Shown one piece after another: positions 44,728 to 53,109 of a stretch of 64,000 bases of DNA; within the stretch, counting starts at the first letter, position 1; the number at the start of each line of letters is the position of its first letter. The notes under the pieces are model-generated. The model made no database searches. It was not told where the DNA came from and worked only from the letters and a program-made list of their open reading frames with translations. Source of the DNA: Spirochaetales bacterium (GTDB lineage: Bacteria > Spirochaetota > Spirochaetia > DSM-2461); contig JAQQAP010000038.1 of assembly GCA_028533045.1 (NCBI GenBank), forward strand, positions 1 to 64,000, given 5' to 3'. The position numbers and the translations under genes were made by a program.

Positions 44728-45228
44728 ATGGCAGAAGATATTAACAAAGTCCTTTTGGTCGGACGATTAACAAGAGATGCGGAACTTTCCTATACAAATT
44801 CGGGGTATGCTTTATGTAAATTCAGCATAGCGGTAAACAGAAGAAAAAAGCAGGGCGATAACTGGATAGATGAAGCGAACTTCTTTGAATTGACCTTGTG
44901 GGGGAAAAGGGCCGAAAGCCTTAACCAGTACCTTACCAAAGGGGTACAAATAGCGTGTGAGGGCCAGCTTAAACAAGAACGATGGGAACAGGACGGTCAG
45001 AAGCGAAGTAAGGTTTCTGTAGAAGCGGTAAATATCCAGCTATTAGGCGGTAAATCAAACAACGATCAATCAAATAACAGCGGGGGGAACCCGTCTAACG
45101 GCTATCAACAGCAGGGACAGCAGAATAGAGGTACTAACCAGTCAACCAACAGTCAACAAAGTTTTGAGAGCTACCAGCCGCCCAGTAGACCGGCGCAAGA
45201 TCAATACGAGGATGATATTCCTTTTTAG
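44728..45228 (+). CDS. ssb: Single-stranded DNA-binding protein
   Basis: 166 residues. OB-fold (NKVLLVGRLTRDAELSYTNS, FFELTLWGKRAESL), Gln/Asn/Ser linker and acidic tail ending DDIPF. The tail is the bacterial-type partner-binding end. Works with the recombination and replication genes around it. Confidence 0.95.
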   Translation: MAEDINKVLLVGRLTRDAELSYTNSGYALCKFSIAVNRRKKQGDNWIDEANFFELTLWGKRAESLNQYLTKGVQIACEGQLKQERWEQDGQKRSKVSVEAVNIQLLGGKSNNDQSNNSGGNPSNGYQQQGQQNRGTNQSTNSQQSFESYQPPSRPAQDQYEDDIPF

Positions 45229-45238
45229 TGTAACACGT

Positions 45239-45295
45239 AACATGTTGACGTATAATTCTGTATTTGGTATCCTGTATATAGGAGGTCAACATGTT
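45239..45295 (+). promoter_or_regulatory. Promoter with flanking AACATGTT operators
   Basis: TTGACG (45245-45250), 17 bases, TATCCT (45268-45273). The palindrome AACATGTT occurs at 45239-45246 and 45288-45295, the second across the antirepressor start codon. Ten-base arms ACATGTTGAC/GTCAACATGT are inverted. Looks like a repressor-controlled promoter. Confidence 0.65.
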
Positions 45296-45941
45296 TGACA
45301 TTGATATAATAGAAAATAGTGGCGTTGAGGTTGTGGATTCACGATTGTTGCACAAGGCATTAGGCGTGAGGTCATATCATGCAGATTGGATCAGGCGGCG
45401 CATAGAAAATTATGGGTTTGAAGAGGGAAACGATTACTTCCTTTCCCAATACTCAAAAATGAGTAATGGGATTAAAACAGGAGGGAAGCTCAAAAAAGAC
45501 TATTTATTAACATTAGATATGGCTAAAGAGCTTTGTATGATTGAAAATACGGACGTTGGGAAGAAGGCACGGCGTTATTTCATACAAGCTGAAAAGGATT
45601 TGCAGTCTCATAAGATTGTTAGGATTGCATCTAAACACGTAAGACGTGAACTTACGGATGTTGTCAAAGATTCCGGTGAAAACGAACGAATGCACGGCCA
45701 CGGTTACGGGAATTATACAAAGCTTGTTTATGTGTTAACCGGTCTGAACGAAAGAAAAAAATCGTACGGCGCAAAAGACGGGTTTCGCGATACATTGACA
45801 AGTGAAGAGTTAAAGCGTGTTCAACAAGCTGAAAACATGATAAAAGCTTTTCTTGATATGGATATGGAGTATAGTGAAATCAAGGATACCGTATCCCCCT
45901 TTTTTGAAAAAAGGAAGATTCAAAATTGCGAGCAAAAATAA
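45291..45941 (+). CDS. AntA/AntB-type antirepressor
   Basis: 216 residues. Residues 12-105 match the AntA/AntB domain (VVDSRLLHKALGVRSYHADW, YLLTLDMAKELCM). The C-terminal region (KLVYVLTGLNERKKSYGAKD) is a regulatory domain seen in antirepressors. GGAGG lies upstream of ATG. Third regulator of this broad class in the window. Confidence 0.85.
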   Translation: MFDIDIIENSGVEVVDSRLLHKALGVRSYHADWIRRRIENYGFEEGNDYFLSQYSKMSNGIKTGGKLKKDYLLTLDMAKELCMIENTDVGKKARRYFIQAEKDLQSHKIVRIASKHVRRELTDVVKDSGENERMHGHGYGNYTKLVYVLTGLNERKKSYGAKDGFRDTLTSEELKRVQQAENMIKAFLDMDMEYSEIKDTVSPFFEKRKIQNCEQK

Positions 45942-46459
45942 CTGTAAACTTTGAAAAAGTAAAGGGCGAGTGGCAAAACAGATTTGCCGCTATTGCCCTG
46001 GATGATCTACCTGAACCGGGAAAGGTCTATGAACTGGTAGAAATCGACGAAGCTTCCGACAAACAACGGAAACTCTTTGAACCGCTTTGTAGGCTATATT
46101 TTAATTCATTCTGTTATCCCCATGAAGTGAAAACGTGGGAAGATTTACGGGATGATATAAAGAAAAGACTTGGTTTAGGTTATTCTCACCTTGAATATGT
46201 AGATGAAAACTACCAGATAGTCACTATACCTTTTAAGAACTGGAAAGAGTCTATACCCGAAAAAGTCCTTTTAGACTTTCAAGGTGGCAACAAATACCGA
46301 TTAAAGGGAATACTTCGGTCAACAACAACTTATAGCAGTAATCAGTTTTTCTCCATGACAGACAGCATGATTCGGGAAATGATTTACAATAATGTTATTC
46401 ATAGTAAGATGGGGAAGAAGTTCGATTCAATACTAAAAGAAATAGGATTTGAAGAGTAA
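45926..46459 (+). CDS. NinB-like recombination protein
   Basis: 177 residues from TTG 45926, overlapping the antirepressor end. EASDKQRKLFEPLCRLYFNS and TDSMIREMIYNNVIHSKMG resemble NinB/Orf-type proteins that help load recombinases onto ssDNA. A NinG-like gene lies nearby, supporting the idea. Confidence 0.45.
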   Translation: MRAKITVNFEKVKGEWQNRFAAIALDDLPEPGKVYELVEIDEASDKQRKLFEPLCRLYFNSFCYPHEVKTWEDLRDDIKKRLGLGYSHLEYVDENYQIVTIPFKNWKESIPEKVLLDFQGGNKYRLKGILRSTTTYSSNQFFSMTDSMIREMIYNNVIHSKMGKKFDSILKEIGFEE

Positions 46460-46466
46460 ATAATCA

Positions 46467-46495
46467 TTGCCACAAAACAAAACATATGTTAAGAT
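46467..46495 (+). promoter_or_regulatory. Sigma70-like promoter
   Basis: TTGCCA (46467-46472), 17 bases, TAAGAT (46490-46495), upstream of the methyltransferase gene. It overlaps the in-frame ATG at 46486, which therefore is not the real start. Confidence 0.6.
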
Positions 46496-46515
46496 ACAGT
46501 AAAAGGAGATGTATT

Positions 46516-46857
46516 TTGAATATAGCAAACAAGGTTCAAAGAATAAAAGAAAACGATCAAGATTATGAATTCTACCCCACAACGGAAGACATGGTAAGGG
46601 CTGTTTTCAATGATCTACAGATTCATAAAAGGAATGGATATAAAAAGCTTTTAGACATTGGTGCCGGTGATGGCAATTTGTTTCATATCTGGAATAAACT
46701 GATAGATGAAAGATTTCCCCGTAACGAGTACGGATACCGTCCAATCATGATGGACGTTGTGACACAATATTATGCCATTGAAAAATCCACTATATTGCTT
46801 GAATATCTTCCAAAAGAGGTAATTACAATAGGTACAGACTTTCTACCAATACTTTGA
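46516..46857 (+). CDS. DNA methyltransferase, N-terminal half (motif I)
   Basis: 113 residues from TTG 46516 (AAGGAG 7 bases upstream). KLLDIGAGDGNLFH is the SAM-binding motif I. It stops at a TGA that overlaps the TTG of the next gene. The next gene starts just before the NPPY catalytic motif, so the two pieces make one enzyme. Either a real two-subunit gene pair or a -1 frameshift. Confidence 0.7.
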   Translation: MNIANKVQRIKENDQDYEFYPTTEDMVRAVFNDLQIHKRNGYKKLLDIGAGDGNLFHIWNKLIDERFPRNEYGYRPIMMDVVTQYYAIEKSTILLEYLPKEVITIGTDFLPIL

Positions 46858-48173
46858 TCGATAAGGATATGGATGTCATATTTTGCAATCCACCTTATTC
46901 AGAATACCAAGAATGGGCCGAGAAGGCCATATTAGAAGCAAACACACACATAATGTATCTTGTTATACCTCAGAGATGGAAAGACTCTCATGTGATTAAC
47001 TTATCTCTACAGAGAAGAGGTGTAGAAGCCAAGGTTATTTATTCAGATGATTTCTTAGATGCCCCACGGTCTGCCAGAGCCAAAGTTGATATAATTAAAA
47101 TTGATTTTCAAGAAGCTTATAGCGATTGGCGAAGAACAAAAGGGAAAGGGGCTTTTGATATATGGTTCCAAGATTCCTTTGGTACTTTTGACAAGGTTAA
47201 GGAAGAATCAGAAAAAAAAGAAATCCCATTTAAGGAAAGGTTAGGGTTAGTTCCAGGTCAGAATCTTATAGAACGTATGGAGTTGCTGTATTCAAAAGAG
47301 TTATCCAAAATCAGAGATACCTATGATAAGGTATGCTCTATAGACCCTGAACTGGCGAATGAATTTAACATCTCTATCGATACTATAAAATCTGGAATTA
47401 AAGAAAAATTCTCCGGGTTAAAACATAAGTACTGGAAAGAGCTTTTTGACAATCTCACTAAGATAACCGACAGACTAACGCAAAAGTCACGTGATAACCT
47501 TCTCAAGACGCTACAGAACAATGTTGAAGTTGATTTTTCTGCGGCTAACGCTTATGCAATAGTTCTGTGGGCTATTAAGAACGCTAATGAGTATTATGAT
47601 GATCAGCTAATAGAGTGTTATGAACGTCTTGTGAATAAAGAATCCTGCTTGCTCTATAAGTCAAACAGTCACTTTGTTGATGATACTTGGCGATTTGCTA
47701 CAGAGAATAGTCATTATTATTTAAATGATAAACTTGATTATCGTATTGTAACACATAGGGTTGGCGGGTATTTTAGTGGGGATTCATGGAGAACGTATGA
47801 CCAAAGATATAATCTTTCCTTACACGCCTATGAATATATTCAAGACTTATGTACCATTGCAAAAAATCTAGGGTATGATGTAAACATGATTCCATTAAAT
47901 TTTGACTGGCAAGCTGGAAATGAGCGGGTGTTTTTATATGATACCAACAAGGTTTTTATGAAAGTAAGAGCTTTTAAAAACGGAAACATCCATTTTAAAT
48001 TTAATCAGGATTTTCTAAGAAAATTCAATGTTGAATTCGGTAGGATAAAGGGATGGATTAACAATAAATCACAAGCATCAGAAGAAATGAATATACCAAA
48101 AGAAAAAATAGATGAAATATACAAGTCAAATTATCGAATTGAGGTAGGTCAAAGTAAATTACTTATATCATAA
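46854..48173 (+). CDS. DNA methyltransferase, C-terminal part (NPPY motif)
   Basis: 439 residues from TTG 46854. VIFCNPPYSEYQEWAEKAI lies at residues 8-26 and is motif IV of N6-adenine/N4-cytosine methylases. Residues 120-439 would contain target recognition; the end is rich in Asn and Tyr. Depends on the upstream half for SAM binding. May protect phage DNA or mark it for packaging. Confidence 0.7.
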   Translation: MIDKDMDVIFCNPPYSEYQEWAEKAILEANTHIMYLVIPQRWKDSHVINLSLQRRGVEAKVIYSDDFLDAPRSARAKVDIIKIDFQEAYSDWRRTKGKGAFDIWFQDSFGTFDKVKEESEKKEIPFKERLGLVPGQNLIERMELLYSKELSKIRDTYDKVCSIDPELANEFNISIDTIKSGIKEKFSGLKHKYWKELFDNLTKITDRLTQKSRDNLLKTLQNNVEVDFSAANAYAIVLWAIKNANEYYDDQLIECYERLVNKESCLLYKSNSHFVDDTWRFATENSHYYLNDKLDYRIVTHRVGGYFSGDSWRTYDQRYNLSLHAYEYIQDLCTIAKNLGYDVNMIPLNFDWQAGNERVFLYDTNKVFMKVRAFKNGNIHFKFNQDFLRKFNVEFGRIKGWINNKSQASEEMNIPKEKIDEIYKSNYRIEVGQSKLLIS

Positions 48174-48183
48174 AGGGGTAAGG

Positions 48184-48783
48184 ATGATAAAGAGAATAAG
48201 AGTTTTAAACGGTGACGCTTACTATGACATGAAGCGTCAAGGACTTTATACCATAGGTAAAAAACCTAAAAAAGGCGACACGTTCAATGAGACATGGGTA
48301 AAAAAATCCATTTTATCCCGGCATTCTCATATTCGATGTATACAAGTCGAGTTTGAATTTGAAACGACAAGGCCGGTTCGGGATCAGCTTCTGCGATGTA
48401 CTCATGGGTTTGTTGAAAAGTATGTTGAGACATCCAGGCCAGACCGGACGGGGAAACCCAGGGATTTAAACTCTCTTTCTAAATACCTTTTGGTGTTTAA
48501 TATAGAAGGGATGATTAAAATGTTTCTGGACCGGCTTTGTTGTCAGACAGAAGTGGACACAAGAAAGCTTGTTGAATCCATAAAGAAAGAAATGATGAAT
48601 CATGAAGATCCTATTATTCAAGCAATTGGGTTCATGATGGTTCCTAAATGTATATGGTATGCAGGATGTAATGAGTTTCAAGAAAAAGACTGTTTTTGTG
48701 TAACAAAGAACTATACGCCCCATATCATCGAAAGGATACAGAGATATACTGATAACCTTTTGCAGTTGGAGATGGCATTCTAA
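48184..48783 (+). CDS. ThyX-like protein
   Basis: 199 residues. ILSRHSHIRCIQVEFEFETT and VETSRPDRTGKPRDLN match a divergent phage family related to flavin-dependent thymidylate synthase (RPDR in place of the classic motif). Could make dTMP or a modified pyrimidine, but catalytic function is uncertain. Confidence 0.5.
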   Translation: MIKRIRVLNGDAYYDMKRQGLYTIGKKPKKGDTFNETWVKKSILSRHSHIRCIQVEFEFETTRPVRDQLLRCTHGFVEKYVETSRPDRTGKPRDLNSLSKYLLVFNIEGMIKMFLDRLCCQTEVDTRKLVESIKKEMMNHEDPIIQAIGFMMVPKCIWYAGCNEFQEKDCFCVTKNYTPHIIERIQRYTDNLLQLEMAF

Positions 48784-49175
48784 TGAAACCCAACGAAAAG
48801 AAAGCCAGATCCCTTTATTCTAAACTTGTAAGAGTAAAGGGATGCTTAAACACAACAGGAACAGCCGAATTCGGCAAATGCTTTACTTGTGGGCGTGTTT
48901 TCCCGTTTGAAGTGTTGCAGTGCGGTCATTTTGTTTCTGGCCGCACCAGCGCACTATTTTTTGAACCTACGAACGCTCATATTCAATGCCCTGAATGTAA
49001 TTGCACAAAGGGTGGAAACCTGGAAATCTATCACGAAAAAATGATAAGAAAGTACGGAGAGAAAGAAGTGGAAAGGCTGGAATCTATGAGGCATAAGATC
49101 ATTAAGATGTACGAATCAGATTACCGTGAATTAGTGTCTAAATTCCAGTCTGAATTTGAGAGTATAGAATATTAG
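48783..49175 (+). CDS. ninG: NinG/Rap-like recombination nuclease
   Basis: 130 residues. CFTCG, LQCGHFVSGR and HIQCPECNCTKGG form the zinc-binding HNH-like core of lambda NinG (Rap), a Holliday-junction nuclease. Overlaps the previous gene by one base. Fits the recombination set. Confidence 0.8.
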   Translation: MKPNEKKARSLYSKLVRVKGCLNTTGTAEFGKCFTCGRVFPFEVLQCGHFVSGRTSALFFEPTNAHIQCPECNCTKGGNLEIYHEKMIRKYGEKEVERLESMRHKIIKMYESDYRELVSKFQSEFESIEY

Positions 49176-49204
49176 TTGACATAACGAATTAGTTAATATA
49201 AACT
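49176..49204 (+). promoter_or_regulatory. Sigma70-like promoter
   Basis: TTGACA (49176-49181), 17 bases, TAAACT (49199-49204); spacer includes TTAGTTAA. Precedes the gene at 49243. Confidence 0.7.
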
Positions 49205-49242
49205 AAAGTTCAAATAAACACACGTAAAAAAGGAGTTGTTTT

Positions 49243-49638
49243 ATGAAAATAGACGCACAAATGACGCTTTTATTGAATAGTGATGGTTTGGTGTTGGAGT
49301 TACACGATAAGGCATCAGGTAGAATGTTCTTTGAGGGGTCCATGGATCAAGCGCAAACTTGTTTAGTTTTGTCTCGTTGTGGATATACGGATTTTACCGA
49401 TAGCAAGGTCATGGGCCTTGATGTTGTTGGTAAAAAACATGAGTGTGAAAGTTTTCGTTTCCCTATCACCGATAATGAACGGTGGGGAAGTAAGGATGCA
49501 ATCGCTGATAAATGTCGGCAGATTGTAAAAGAACAAAAACCAGGATGGAAGCCAGACCTCGATTTTGATAGTCAAACATCCTTTGCCAAAGACGGAGAAG
49601 CGTGGTTTGCTTGTACTATTATACGGCGGTGGGTGTGA
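49243..49638 (+). CDS. Hypothetical protein
   Basis: 131 residues; AAAAAAGGAG before ATG. Alpha/beta composition; no motif recognised. Overlaps the methyltransferase gene by 4 bases. Confidence 0.55.
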   Translation: MKIDAQMTLLLNSDGLVLELHDKASGRMFFEGSMDQAQTCLVLSRCGYTDFTDSKVMGLDVVGKKHECESFRFPITDNERWGSKDAIADKCRQIVKEQKPGWKPDLDFDSQTSFAKDGEAWFACTIIRRWV

Positions 49639-50375
49639 ACGCACATTCTACCAAAAAAAATCAGTACAATTACAACCGGAAAGATCACGCTATATTTACC
49701 CCTCCACCCGTATGTGAATGGTTAGCCAAAATACTTGAGCCGGAAATTCCCAGAGGGGGAACTATCTTAGACCCGGCCTGTGGCGGTGGGAATCTTCTTG
49801 ATCCATTTGAGGACACCTATACAACAATAGGATGTGATATAGAAGATTACGGAGCAGAACTGGATCACTTTGTGAAAGATGATTTCTTAACATGGAAAGC
49901 CGGGGATTATGGAATTGATATTGTTGTTATGAACCCGCCCTATAACCATACAAAGGAATCAGCGAAAACTTACGGAAGATCAACACTACTCCCGGAACTA
50001 TTCGCTGATAAGTGTTTTAAGCTATTCGGGACAAAAGTAAAGATGATCATGTTTACCCCTATGGGTCTGCGGCTTAATATCAGAAAACAGAAAGAATCTC
50101 AGGGCAACCGGTACGATAAAATCCGGGATAATTGGGGGGATATTACGTCTATCGTTTCACTTCCAATGGATATATTTCACAATGTAGACTTTGATCCCAG
50201 CAAGCCGGTTCAGATAAGAAACACAAAAAAAGGGATAATGAAATCCAATATTCTTAGGAAGGAAACTCAACAGGAAATACTTTTCTTTAATATGCCGGAT
50301 TTGAAACCTCATTATTGCTTACCGGAAAGTGTACTGGAAAAATTAAGAGAAACAGATAGGGAGATGTTAAAATGA
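49635..50375 (+). CDS. N6-adenine-type DNA methyltransferase
   Basis: 246 residues from GTG 49635, overlapping the previous TGA. ILDPACGGGNLLDPF is motif I and VVMNPPYNHT motif IV. N-terminal FTPPPVCEWLAK is typical of phage Dam-like proteins that modify GATC-type or other sites. Second methyltransferase of the window. Confidence 0.85.
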   Translation: MNAHSTKKNQYNYNRKDHAIFTPPPVCEWLAKILEPEIPRGGTILDPACGGGNLLDPFEDTYTTIGCDIEDYGAELDHFVKDDFLTWKAGDYGIDIVVMNPPYNHTKESAKTYGRSTLLPELFADKCFKLFGTKVKMIMFTPMGLRLNIRKQKESQGNRYDKIRDNWGDITSIVSLPMDIFHNVDFDPSKPVQIRNTKKGIMKSNILRKETQQEILFFNMPDLKPHYCLPESVLEKLRETDREMLK

Positions 50376-50503
50376 TTTTGTATCTGGCAGTAAAGCAGTT
50401 GATTTCAGAAGTCGAAACCAACGGTACGGAAGCGGTCGATTACAGGAAATTTACCAAAAACCTAATCAAGTTGGTAATTGATTACATTTTAGAGAGGGAG
50501 TAA
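50372..50503 (+). CDS. Small helical protein
   Basis: 43 residues, ATGA overlap with the methyltransferase. Helical, no motif. Next gene starts at the base after its stop. Confidence 0.45.
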   Translation: MILYLAVKQLISEVETNGTEAVDYRKFTKNLIKLVIDYILERE

Positions 50504-50746
50504 GTGGAGAAAAATGTTTATCTTTATCTCCCCCCGTTTCAGGTGGAAAGATTAAAGGTTGCGCCGTTACCTTTCCAGTTGGGAGACGATATAATCCAAG
50601 TCGGGGAAGTAAGAAGGATAGTAAAAAAACTTACAGATAGGGCGTATCTGTGTAATGTATTTATTTATCCGCAGTATGAAGAGTTTGCGGAAAGAGAATT
50701 GATGAAAATAGAAAAGGAGCGTAGGAATGGGTCAAGTTACACTTGA
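50504..50746 (+). CDS. Hypothetical protein
   Basis: 80 residues from GTG directly after the previous stop. VYLYLPPFQVERLKVAPLPF then VGEVRRIVKKLT. Not recognised. Confidence 0.45.
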   Translation: MEKNVYLYLPPFQVERLKVAPLPFQLGDDIIQVGEVRRIVKKLTDRAYLCNVFIYPQYEEFAERELMKIEKERRNGSSYT

Positions 50747-51170
50747 TAAAGAAGAGTATGACAAGCTTAAAGCGGGATATGACATTTATATTGCGTTAAA
50801 TCAAGGTGAAGTTGCCGGTATTCATAAGGTCGAATCTATCAGCAATATAGACAATATTTATGAAATCAACGTTGTGACGTGGAGTGAAAAATACAGTGAG
50901 AATTTTACAGCCCATGTAGATAAAGCTATAAAAGACAAAGCTAAAGATATGGCTTGTGAAATGGTAAAAGAAACAACAAAAAGAGCTACATCACTGGCAA
51001 TTGATAATGATCATTTGAAAAATCGTCTTAAGGTAGAAATAGAAGAAAGGGTATACTGGAAAGAAAACGATTTCAGGAATGTTGCGGCAAAGGAAGAACT
51101 CAAAGAAGAACTGGCCTCCTATGTTGGTCTTAAGGGAGCCTTGAAATGCCTGTTTGGAGGTAGTAAATGA
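50727..51170 (+). CDS. Hypothetical protein
   Basis: 147 residues, AAAAGGAG upstream, overlapping by 20 bases. N-terminal beta, C-terminal helical (ERVYWKENDFRNVAAKEELK). Not recognised. Confidence 0.5.
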   Translation: MGQVTLDKEEYDKLKAGYDIYIALNQGEVAGIHKVESISNIDNIYEINVVTWSEKYSENFTAHVDKAIKDKAKDMACEMVKETTKRATSLAIDNDHLKNRLKVEIEERVYWKENDFRNVAAKEELKEELASYVGLKGALKCLFGGSK

Positions 51171-51910
51171 ACCAAGACGAAGTAAAGAGTATCCTTGATA
51201 AATACACTGACCATAAAGAATATACTGTGATATTCTCCGGTAAAGCAAGCAAAAAGGTAGACGGACTTTATCACCCGGATACCAAAGAAATTATCATTCA
51301 TAATAAAAACTTCCAGAATGAAAATTCCCTTATTTACACGGCACTTCATGAGTTGGCCCATCATATCGACAACATGGAAAACGGAATAGTACAGAGAAAC
51401 GCCCACGGTGGACAGTGGCCTACAATCCTCCATGAGTTGATAGAAAAGGCGATTGAAAACCAAGACTTTATCCCTATCGACCCTGAAAAAGTGTCTAATG
51501 CGGTCCGGGCTAACAATATGCAGACAAAATATCTTAAAGAATTTGGAAAAGTCTGTATTCAGCTAATGGATCACTGCATGACAAGAGATTACCCCTTTGA
51601 AGATATTTACTTGCGAGTCCTTAAAATGAAAAAGGGGGAAGTATTAAAGGCTATGAAAGTCTTTGGCCTGGATATTTCCGAAGAGATCGGCCCGGATATG
51701 GCAAAGAAAGTAGCCCAGATTAAAAATCCTGCCGAAAGGGAAGAGGCGATTAAGTCCGGTGAAGTCCCGACAAATACGCCATCCAAGAAAGAAATGGATG
51801 AATATGCTTATCTGGAAGCGGAGAAAAAGAAGTTGGTAAAAACAATTTCTAAGGCTGAATCCCGTCTTGCTGAGATCGAATTAGCACTGGAAGGGAAAAA
51901 TGATAATTAA
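51167..51910 (+). CDS. Zinc metallopeptidase-like protein
   Basis: 247 residues. HELAHH (His61, Glu62, His65) is a HExxH site, and His80 in RNAHGGQW is a possible third ligand, resembling SprT-like proteins. The C-terminal half is helical with a coiled coil. Could remove protein-DNA crosslinks or act as a regulator; not tested. Confidence 0.65.
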   Translation: MNQDEVKSILDKYTDHKEYTVIFSGKASKKVDGLYHPDTKEIIIHNKNFQNENSLIYTALHELAHHIDNMENGIVQRNAHGGQWPTILHELIEKAIENQDFIPIDPEKVSNAVRANNMQTKYLKEFGKVCIQLMDHCMTRDYPFEDIYLRVLKMKKGEVLKAMKVFGLDISEEIGPDMAKKVAQIKNPAEREEAIKSGEVPTNTPSKKEMDEYAYLEAEKKKLVKTISKAESRLAEIELALEGKNDN

Positions 51911-52109
51911 ACCCAAATGTCCGCACTGCGGGGAAACCGTCACTGTAAATGTCAAAAAAGTTGAAAAGCTGGAAAAAGAAAACGCTGAGTTGAAAAAGCA
52001 GATATTTGAACTTAAAGCTCTATTTGAAATGAATCAGTCGGGACAAAGTGCGCAAGATTGGGCGTATAATCATATGATGAATAATTTTTTATTTGGAGGT
52101 GGAAAGTGA
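51900..52109 (+). CDS. Small zinc-finger coiled-coil protein
   Basis: 69 residues. CPHCG knuckle (8-12), then a coiled coil (KLEKENAELKKQIFELKALF). Overlaps by 11 bases. Unknown. Confidence 0.55.
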   Translation: MIIKPKCPHCGETVTVNVKKVEKLEKENAELKKQIFELKALFEMNQSGQSAQDWAYNHMMNNFLFGGGK

Positions 52110-52309
52110 AAAAGTTTAGAGTCGTTCGACAATTAACAAAGGAAGAGAGAGCTGGAGCCGACGATAAAGTGCAACCGGGGAACATCGTATATCTTTTTAA
52201 AGGTTGTACATATGGGTGTATTTCACACAATGGAATGGCTGTTAGTCATAAGCCGGATGATGGACCTTTTTTTGAGATGCCCTGCGACACATTGGAGGAA
52301 ATAAAGTGA
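52106..52309 (+). CDS. Hypothetical protein
   Basis: 67 residues from GTG with GGAGGTGG upstream, overlapping by 4 bases. Not recognised; residues 20-50 hold VQPGNIVYLFKGC. Confidence 0.5.
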   Translation: MKKFRVVRQLTKEERAGADDKVQPGNIVYLFKGCTYGCISHNGMAVSHKPDDGPFFEMPCDTLEEIK

Positions 52310-52602
52310 AAATCTACATAAGCGGCCCCATAACCGGTACTGATGATTATTATGAGCGATTCGCTGATAAGGAAAAGGAAATGAGAAAGATTTTCCCTAA
52401 ATCGGATATAATTAACCCCGTAAGATCATGCGCCGAAGCCGGGTTAAGAGACGGAGAGCATAGCTGGAAAGAATTTATGAATCACTGTGTTTATGTTCTC
52501 CGTGGATGTTCCCATATTGTTATGATCCCAGGATGGGAAAATTCTCGTGGAGCGTGTGTTGAATATTATCTTGCGAAAGAGCTTGAATTATCGTTTATAT
52601 AG
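52306..52602 (+). CDS. DUF4406-like nucleotide deoxyribosyltransferase-fold protein
   Basis: 98 residues. KIYISGPITGTDDYYERF and VMIPGWENSRGACVEYYLAK are characteristic of the DUF4406/nucleoside deoxyribosyltransferase group. Likely binds or hydrolyses a nucleotide. Often found in phages with altered DNA or large nucleotide pools. Confidence 0.7.
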   Translation: MKIYISGPITGTDDYYERFADKEKEMRKIFPKSDIINPVRSCAEAGLRDGEHSWKEFMNHCVYVLRGCSHIVMIPGWENSRGACVEYYLAKELELSFI

Positions 52603-52610
52603 GAGAAGGT

Positions 52611-52910
52611 ATGAAGTTAGACGAAACATTTAGTATTGTTGAAACGCCTCATGGAGTTGATCTTGTGCGGTTAGTAATGGGGTCTGACAAAGAAGGAAAC
52701 CCCAAAGAAAAAGAGGAAAGACGTCATTACGGTGCGGTCTATCAAGCACTACAGGGTTATCTTAACTGGAAGATAGAAACAGATATGGAGAGTACCCCTT
52801 TTATTGCTTCTATTCAGAAAGTGATTGATACGATCAACGAAACCGAGAAGATGATAAAGGATAATTTCTGTGTATATGTAAAAACAGCCAGGGGGAAAGA
52901 TAATGGATGA
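52611..52910 (+). CDS. Hypothetical protein
   Basis: 99 residues, GGAGAAGG upstream. Contains YGAVYQALQGYLNWKIE. No family recognised. Confidence 0.5.
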   Translation: MKLDETFSIVETPHGVDLVRLVMGSDKEGNPKEKEERRHYGAVYQALQGYLNWKIETDMESTPFIASIQKVIDTINETEKMIKDNFCVYVKTARGKDNG

Positions 52911-53109
52911 TTATATCGGATTTGAAGGACTAGGGAATGACATTGAGTTCTGTCAGATAGATGAAAGCGATAAAGCCTATAAAGTTCAGATTGTTGGTGA
53001 AGAAATAGAACTGTGGCTTCCTAAGTCTGTATTTGATGATTCTGGCTGTCTTACTGAGGCCGGATGTGAGATATTCTATATCAATTATGCGGAGGCTATT
53101 GGTGAATAA
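52903..53109 (+). CDS. Hypothetical protein
   Basis: 68 residues, acidic, overlaps neighbours by 8 bases on both sides. VQIVGEEIELWLPKSVF; resembles small phage proteins of unknown role. Confidence 0.5.
   Translation: MDDYIGFEGLGNDIEFCQIDESDKAYKVQIVGEEIELWLPKSVFDDSGCLTEAGCEIFYINYAEAIGE

Noticed and set aside
46486-46515. Earlier ATG start for the methyltransferase gene
   Set aside because: It overlaps the -10 region and has no ribosome binding site, whereas TTG 46516 has AAGGAG at proper distance.
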